From Bacillus sp. Y1 (GTDB taxonomy: Bacteria; Bacillota; Bacilli; Bacillales; Cytobacillaceae), in the NCBI RefSeq assembly GCF_003586445.1, contig NZ_CP030028.1, positions 2,866,501-2,930,500 of the forward strand: a DNA stretch of 64,000 bases, written 5' to 3'. Shown here piece by piece: positions 59,958 through 64,000 of this stretch (its first letter is position 1; the number at the start of each line of letters is the position of its first letter). The translations under genes were made by a program, and so were the position numbers. The notes under the pieces were generated by a model. It did not search any database, was not told where the DNA came from, and worked only from the letters and a program-made list of their open reading frames with translations.

Positions 59958-60794
59958 CTATTTGCTTATATTTGTTAGCTCCAATATCCCTTCTCTCGGA
60001 ATCACCTTAAATGCATCAGCTAAAGTTTGTAGTTGTTCGTCAGATATTGTTTGTTTCTTACCGCCTTGTGAACAAACGATTGTGTAAACTTCAGCTGCTT
60101 TTTCAGCGGTTTCGATTAATCCGAACGTCTCGTCTATTGTCGTACCTGCTCCAAATACTCCGTGGTGTGGCCATAGTACAAGTCTTGCATTTTCCATTTT
60201 CACAGCTGTCTCTTCACCAATCGCATCTGTTCCAGGTACCATCCAAGGGATAATAGACACACCATCTGGGAAAACAACAATACATTCTGTACACATTTCC
60301 CAAAGAGTTTTTGTAAAGTCTTTCTCGTCGAGACTGTGTGTAAAAGTCATTGCTAACAAATGAGTAGCATGGCAATGCATGATGACACGGTGATTTGGGT
60401 CTACCGTCAAGCGTTTCATATGGTTCATTAAATGGGTTGGTAATTCGCTCGTAGCTACTCCTCCATCTTCAAAGCCCCAAAGAATGTCGTAATGTCTACC
60501 ATCCTCAGAAATTCGAATTAATCCGAGGTTAACGGCAGGGTCATTTGTTACATTTTTAAAATATTTGCCTGAACCAGTTACGATCAAATATCTTCCAGCA
60601 AGAGAAGAGGCGTCAAAATTCATCGGTATTGTACGGACCTCTATATTTCCATCTAAGTAAGGATATACTTCTTCCATTGTTAACAAATAACTAATGTTTC
60701 CACCATTTCTTTCGTCCCAACCTAGACGGTATAAATTAGCTGTCGCATCTTTCATTTCATTAACAAATTTTGATTGTAAAATATCTTTATTCAT
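59958..60794 (-). CDS. rhaD: Rhamnulose-1-phosphate aldolase
   Basis: The 278-residue class II aldolase cleaves L-rhamnulose-1-phosphate into DHAP and L-lactaldehyde. It follows E. coli RhaD closely: 'GWDERNGGNISY', 'YLIVTGSGKYFKNV', zinc ligands in 'RVIMHCHATHLLAMT' and 'WPHHGVFGAG', and 'DETFGLIETAEKAAEV'. No rhaA, rhaB or lactaldehyde reductase gene is nearby, so it works with genes elsewhere. The start is ATG 60794 after CAGGTGAG. An AT-rich inverted repeat of DeoR-operator style lies upstream. Confidence 0.93.
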   Translation of the reverse strand: MNKDILQSKFVNEMKDATANLYRLGWDERNGGNISYLLTMEEVYPYLDGNIEVRTIPMNFDASSLAGRYLIVTGSGKYFKNVTNDPAVNLGLIRISEDGRHYDILWGFEDGGVATSELPTHLMNHMKRLTVDPNHRVIMHCHATHLLAMTFTHSLDEKDFTKTLWEMCTECIVVFPDGVSIIPWMVPGTDAIGEETAVKMENARLVLWPHHGVFGAGTTIDETFGLIETAEKAAEVYTIVCSQGGKKQTISDEQLQTLADAFKVIPREGILELTNISK

Positions 60795-60868
60795 TATACT
60801 CACCTGATTCCTGGTTTTTGTTTTCGTTTGTTTATACCATTATAATATAGTCAAATAAAAGATAAATC

Positions 60869-60910
60869 AACAAAACAAAATAAAATATGTTTGTTTATTT
60901 TTGTTTTGTT
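60869..60910 (-). promoter_or_regulatory. Inverted repeat upstream of rhaD, candidate DeoR-type operator
   Basis: AACAAAACAAAATAAA (60869-60884) is repeated in inverted form at 60894-60910 with one extra base. TTTTGTTTTGTT-type repeats are typical of DeoR-family sugar-phosphate repressors; the regulator gene is not in the window. Confidence 0.5.
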
Positions 60911-60965
60911 CATAACTTTGTCAAAAACCCATACGAAAACCAGCACAGGGAAGCTCCCACAGCAT

Positions 60966-61094
60966 TTAGTATTTTTTCAATTCCTTAACAATCTCATTAA
61001 TACGTTTTTCCACTTCATAAAGGTTCTTCTGCATGCGTTCACGCCGACCAGTCAAGACCTGCAATTCCTGTTTCAATTCTTCTGTTTTGCTCAT
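60966..61094 (-). CDS. Small coiled-coil protein (42 residues), unknown
   Basis: The minus strand encodes 'MSKTEELKQELQVLTGRRERM...' rich in Lys and Glu and ending 'IVKELKKY'. It is probably a single helix or coiled coil. A strong GGAGGGG ribosome binding site lies 5 bases before the ATG. I do not recognise a family. Confidence 0.6.
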   Translation of the reverse strand: MSKTEELKQELQVLTGRRERMQKNLYEVEKRINEIVKELKKY

Positions 61095-61307
61095 GATTTC
61101 CCCTCCAGATTATGATATAACATGACCGTTTTATTATGTGAATACCCCAAAAACTTATTAATTTGATTTGTATTCTGCCTGATAGGAATTTTGACCAACA
61201 TGCGGTTATGTATTAAATGGTTTCATTAGCTCACAATGTTGATCACACAAAAGATGGAATTAAACAGTAATAAATTGGGAAACTTAGAGTTGGAGGAGGT
61301 GGTACAT

Positions 61308-61553
61308 ATGCCAAGAGTTGGAGTTGAAGAATCATTATCGAATATCACTAGTGCGCTTCGTGAAAAGGGATACGATGTAGTTGAACTTAAGCAAGAATCT
61401 GATGTACAAGGCTGTGAATGCTGTGTAGTTACTGGGATTGACTCAAACGTTATGGGGATGTCTGATGCTAGCATTCAAGGGCCTGTAATCGAAGCAAACG
61501 GTCTTTCTGCTGATGAGGTATGTCGTCAGGTTGAACAAAGAATGGGAAGATAA
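61308..61553 (+). CDS. ykuS: YkuS-like protein (UPF0180)
   Basis: The 81-residue protein resembles the UPF0180 family: '[49 protein letters not shown]'. The 'GCECCVVTG' Cys cluster is characteristic. Function is unknown. The ATG at 61308 follows a near-perfect GGAGGAGGTGG site. Confidence 0.85.
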   Translation: MPRVGVEESLSNITSALREKGYDVVELKQESDVQGCECCVVTGIDSNVMGMSDASIQGPVIEANGLSADEVCRQVEQRMGR

Positions 61554-61566
61554 GCCGTAAATAATA

Positions 61567-61596
61567 GAAATCGGTTGGGGAAACCCAACCGATTTT
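61567..61596. terminator. Bidirectional terminator
   Basis: AAATCGGTTGGG pairs with CCCAACCGATTT, with A and T flanks; it serves the convergent ykuS-like and erythromycin-esterase-like genes. Confidence 0.85.
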
Positions 61597-62854
61597 ATAT
61601 TTTAACAGGTTGTTTTGTAAATAATGGTGATAAAGCATTTGTTTCATCTACATGAATAAAACAATCGTAGCGGTCTGAAACTCTAGTTGGAACATAATTT
61701 CCTAAATGCTCTACTTCTGGATTGTATACTACACCGATCGCACGATGTCCAATGACATCATTAAAAAACTCTCTGTTTTGATCATCAAACAAAAAGTATT
61801 TATTATAAGGTCCCGCTTCATGGAGAATGTACTCCCAACTTCCCTTCCTAGCATTTGGTACAGGAAGCTCCTCAACCTTACCACCCCACTCGCGAGCCGC
61901 AATAACGGTTCCACGATGAGTACCAAACCCGACCGCATACACACTATTTCCGTACTTCTCTCGTAACAATTGGCCAACATTTACTAACCCTTCCTCCGCC
62001 ATGTCTGTTGCACGAGCATCTCCTAAATGGGTATTGTGTTCCCAAACCACACATTTCGCCTTTTTTTGATGGGATCCTATGATTTTTTCTAGGGCAGTTA
62101 CCATATGGCCATCTCGTATATTCCAGTCATCAGGTCCCCTTTTAGCCATGGCGCGATAATATCTCTCCGCATTTAACATCACCAAACTGTTTATGTCGAT
62201 ATTTAAGCCTTGCTCGTTATTTCCATCATATTTGTGCTTATTTTGTTGCAGGGTAACTAAAACATTTAATACTTCTTCTGTACAACCCTCGCCATAAAAA
62301 GCAGCAGACACCGCATAGTCTTCTGCTTTACGGTTAAATGGTTCAAAGCATTCGAAAGCTTTTTTCGCAGGTTCCACAAGAGAAGGTGACACTTTCTCTA
62401 GCTGGTAAATGATTTCATCCATCGACTCCCAAAGACTGTACACATCAATTCCATAAAAACCAACTTGGGCATGAGTCCTTTCGTTATGTTGCTTTAACCA
62501 AGTGATAAAATCCAAAACTTCTTCATTGGCCCACATCCATGTCGGCCATCGGTCAAAATGAGTAAAGGCATCTTTTGCTGCTCCACCTCGATAGCCCTTA
62601 ACATACTCATTGACCGTAAAACAAGATGGCCAATCTCCCTCGACAGCAACAAAGGAAAAGCCCTTTTCTTCTATTAATTTCTTTGTAATTTCAGCTCGAA
62701 TTTTATAAAATTCACTTGTACCGTGGGTAGCCTCCCCTAATAAAACAAAGTCTGCTTCTCCAGCTACCTCAACTATTTCTGATAAATCATCATAGGTGTC
62801 AAAACGAACAGAATGATTTTTTATATCCTTAATTCTTTTGTCATTAATACGCAT
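61595..62854 (-). CDS. Erythromycin esterase family protein
   Basis: The 419-residue protein is of the Ere/EreA-like superfamily: 'FVLLGEATHGTSEFYKIRAEITKKLIEEKGFSFVAVEGDWP' (catalytic-type Glu and His), 'FYGIDVYSLWESM', 'KAKCVVWEHNTHLGDARATDM' and 'VGFGTHRGTV'. Many genomic members have no macrolide activity, so resistance cannot be assumed. It stands alone with a shared terminator. Confidence 0.87.
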   Translation of the reverse strand: MRINDKRIKDIKNHSVRFDTYDDLSEIVEVAGEADFVLLGEATHGTSEFYKIRAEITKKLIEEKGFSFVAVEGDWPSCFTVNEYVKGYRGGAAKDAFTHFDRWPTWMWANEEVLDFITWLKQHNERTHAQVGFYGIDVYSLWESMDEIIYQLEKVSPSLVEPAKKAFECFEPFNRKAEDYAVSAAFYGEGCTEEVLNVLVTLQQNKHKYDGNNEQGLNIDINSLVMLNAERYYRAMAKRGPDDWNIRDGHMVTALEKIIGSHQKKAKCVVWEHNTHLGDARATDMAEEGLVNVGQLLREKYGNSVYAVGFGTHRGTVIAAREWGGKVEELPVPNARKGSWEYILHEAGPYNKYFLFDDQNREFFNDVIGHRAIGVVYNPEVEHLGNYVPTRVSDRYDCFIHVDETNALSPLFTKQPVKI

Positions 62855-62982
62855 ATGTACCCTCCTATCATAGCTTTATATTTTCCATACAGAGGATAAA
62901 CAAAGCATGGAAATTCCTTCAGAACACCTCTCGCATAAACAATAGAAAATTATGAAAGCCTATGAAAAAGGAGTTGTTATGG

Positions 62983-63168
62983 ATGAAAAAAAATAACGAA
63001 TACTTAACAAATGCAGCCAGGCAAAATCAAGTGACCATCCAAAATGGAGGAGATTTTCCTAATTTAAAAAATATTCCAGGTGATTCAGTTGATGAACACA
63101 AAGATCAAGAGGTGGCAAACCAAATCATTACGGGAGATGAAATTAAACAGCAAAATGAAAACTTATAA
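62983..63168 (+). CDS. Small hydrophilic protein (61 residues), unknown
   Basis: The sequence 'MKKNNEYLTNAARQNQVTIQNGG...' is Asn/Gln/Asp-rich and without hydrophobic segments. AAAAGGAG precedes the ATG by 9 bases, and a good terminator follows directly. The composition would suit a spore or stress protein, but I recognise no family. Confidence 0.6.
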   Translation: MKKNNEYLTNAARQNQVTIQNGGDFPNLKNIPGDSVDEHKDQEVANQIITGDEIKQQNENL

Positions 63169-63191
63169 AAAGCACCCCATTAGGGTGCTTT
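63169..63191 (+). terminator. Terminator of small gene
   Basis: AAAGCACCC (63169-63177) pairs with GGGTGCTTT (63183-63191); T run is short. Confidence 0.7.
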
Positions 63192-63200
63192 ACTAAGAGA

Positions 63201-63386
63201 TCAGCCCATACCTGGCTGATGGCTTTTTAATTGCTTGTTAATTAGATCGTCTCTCTCCCCACCATCTGCTAGCTCTTCCGAAAATTCATGGGTGTTTGAA
63301 CTCTTCTGCCCAACCAGCTTTGATGTACGAATGGTTTTAGGAGAAAGATTATTGTTTGGTGCTGCTTGTTCATTCCAGTCACTCAT
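63201..63386 (-). CDS. Small hydrophilic protein (61 residues), unknown
   Basis: The protein begins 'MSDWNEQAAPNNNLSPKTIR' and ends 'NKQLKSHQPGMG'; it is charged and without membrane segments. A strong GGAGG site lies 8 bases before the ATG. No family is recognised. It converges on the preceding small gene. Confidence 0.6.
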   Translation of the reverse strand: MSDWNEQAAPNNNLSPKTIRTSKLVGQKSSNTHEFSEELADGGERDDLINKQLKSHQPGMG

Positions 63387-63473
63387 TTTTCATACCTCCT
63401 TACTTTTTTGTACATTTTAGGTTTCTGCGCTACACTAAAACTATGCATGAAAAATAGAAAGTGGTGTGAAATG

Positions 63474-63644
63474 ATGACAAATCAAGAAATTGAACAAAAG
63501 ATTTCAGAATTAAAAGTAGAATATGTACAAATTCAAAACGATATTGAAAAGCTTGAATCATTTAATCAATCTGTTGAAAAACTAGAAGGAAAGCTGCGGG
63601 AAATTGAGAAGGAATTAGCTTATTATCATTCAATGGAGAAATAA
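63474..63644 (+). CDS. Small coiled-coil protein, SE1832-like
   Basis: About 56 residues with heptad-like 'IEQKISELKVEYVQIQNDIEKLES' and 'EKLEGKLREIEKELAYYHSME'. It resembles short SE1832-type proteins of Firmicutes, from memory only. Either of two adjacent ATGs (63471, 63474) may start it. A terminator follows directly. Confidence 0.6.
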   Translation: MTNQEIEQKISELKVEYVQIQNDIEKLESFNQSVEKLEGKLREIEKELAYYHSMEK

Positions 63645-63647
63645 GAA

Positions 63648-63674
63648 AAAGTGGCTCAATTTTGAAGCCACTTT
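63648..63674 (+). terminator. Terminator
   Basis: AAAGTGGCT (63648-63656) pairs with AGCCACTTT (63666-63674), followed by GTTTGT. Confidence 0.7.
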
Positions 63675-63717
63675 GTTTGTAGTTTACATAATATAATTAC
63701 TGTTAACTATTAAATAA

Positions 63718-63744
63718 AAAACGAGCAGCTTTCGCTGCCCGTTT
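63718..63744 (-). terminator. Terminator of small gene at the right end
   Basis: AAACG-N-GCAGC pairs with GCTGC-N-CGTTT around a TTTC loop (11 positions, one mismatch), followed by TTTTTATTT on the minus strand. Confidence 0.8.
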
Positions 63745-63747
63745 CTT

Positions 63748-63921
63748 TTAACGACGGTGTTGGACTAGGTCAATGACCCCTAAAACGACATGTGCTAAGC
63801 CGAAACCAAAAACCGTATTTGCAACCATTTTGTTCGCTCCACGTTTTTGTTTCAGTGCATACCCAGTGGCAGTCACAGCAGAACCTAATGCAGTTGGAAT
63901 TAAACCTTCGCGTATATTCAT
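63748..63921 (-). CDS. Small Ala/Gly-rich protein (57 residues), unknown
   Basis: The minus strand encodes 'MNIREGLIPTALGSAVTATG' followed by a basic 'KQKRGANK' turn and 'GFGLAHVVLGVIDLVQHRR'. Two mildly hydrophobic stretches suggest a small membrane-associated hairpin. GGAGGG lies about 8 bases before the ATG and a strong terminator follows the stop. The sequence from 63922 to the window end shows nothing further. Confidence 0.65.
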   Translation of the reverse strand: MNIREGLIPTALGSAVTATGYALKQKRGANKMVANTVFGFGLAHVVLGVIDLVQHRR

Positions 63922-64000
63922 CGCTCAAATCCCTCCACACATCGTTATTGGGTGATGTAACACCCTCCTTATTGTGCTCTTAGGATGTGTTGTTATGCTA

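Noticed and set aside
1..64000. CRISPR arrays, tRNA or rRNA genes, prophage
   Set aside because: No regularly spaced repeats, cloverleaf-type sequences, rRNA stretches or phage structural genes were seen on either strand.

Overview
The window is low-GC DNA whose gene content points to a Bacillaceae chromosome (Bacillus in the broad sense). The markers are a class III fructose-1,6-bisphosphatase, a CwlK-type peptidoglycan peptidase, a VmlR-type ABC-F protein with an attenuated leader, YkuS- and YfmQ-like proteins, AAGGAGG-type ribosome binding sites with frequent TTG starts, and the GC-rich dispersed repeat common in this family. Most genes lie on the minus strand. I saw no tRNA, rRNA, CRISPR array, phage or replication origin.

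Layout. 0.2-7 kb: housekeeping genes (aldose epimerase-like protein, membrane hydrolase, cwlK, a beta-helical lipoprotein, fbp). 6.7-15 kb: nitroreductase with a MarR regulator, a decayed kinase and a broken Fur-controlled siderophore-binding lipoprotein gene, a GNAT enzyme, and a MarR-controlled heterodimeric ABC exporter. 15-19.6 kb: a MocR-type regulator and a GntR/6-phospho-beta-glucosidase pair. 19.7-30.8 kb: a LacI-controlled catabolic island with two polyol/aldonate dehydrogenases, a TRAP transporter, a split transketolase, an aldehyde dehydrogenase (frameshifted here) and a tartrate-dehydrogenase-like enzyme. 30.8-34.5 kb: an agmatinase, a permease and a TetR regulator sharing one operator motif. 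34.5-38.9 kb: a flavin monooxygenase operon with its own ribA-ribD pair, then a CysJ-like reductase lacking the flavodoxin domain. 39-45 kb: vmlR with an attenuator, and two secreted hydrolases. 45-58.4 kb: a second LacI/TRAP catabolic island (acylating aldehyde dehydrogenase, ThDP enzyme, alcohol dehydrogenase, TIM-barrel protein, HMG-CoA-lyase-like enzyme, an unassigned membrane protein), interrupted by an IS1182-type relic between inverted GC-rich repeats. 58.4-64 kb: a PAS-PAS-GGDEF protein, an orphan rhaD, an erythromycin-esterase-like protein and several very small proteins.

The two catabolic islands are the most interesting parts. In the first, the enzyme set fits a kinase-free route: a sugar acid is imported, oxidised to a keto-acid, cleaved by C2 transfer on transketolase, and the remaining aldehyde is oxidised to a hydroxy-diacid that a tartrate-type dehydrogenase consumes. 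L-idonate/5-ketogluconate to tartrate is the best-fitting example. In the second, a 14-18 bp palindrome centred on ATCGAT lies upstream of every transcription unit of the island, which ties dispersed genes into one regulon, and classical CcpA cre sites lie beside it. The order of enzyme types recalls inositol degradation but with different protein families, so the substrate is open.

Several genes carry single-base deletions next to short homopolymers (siderophore-binding protein, aldehyde dehydrogenase). These may be true decay or residual sequencing errors.
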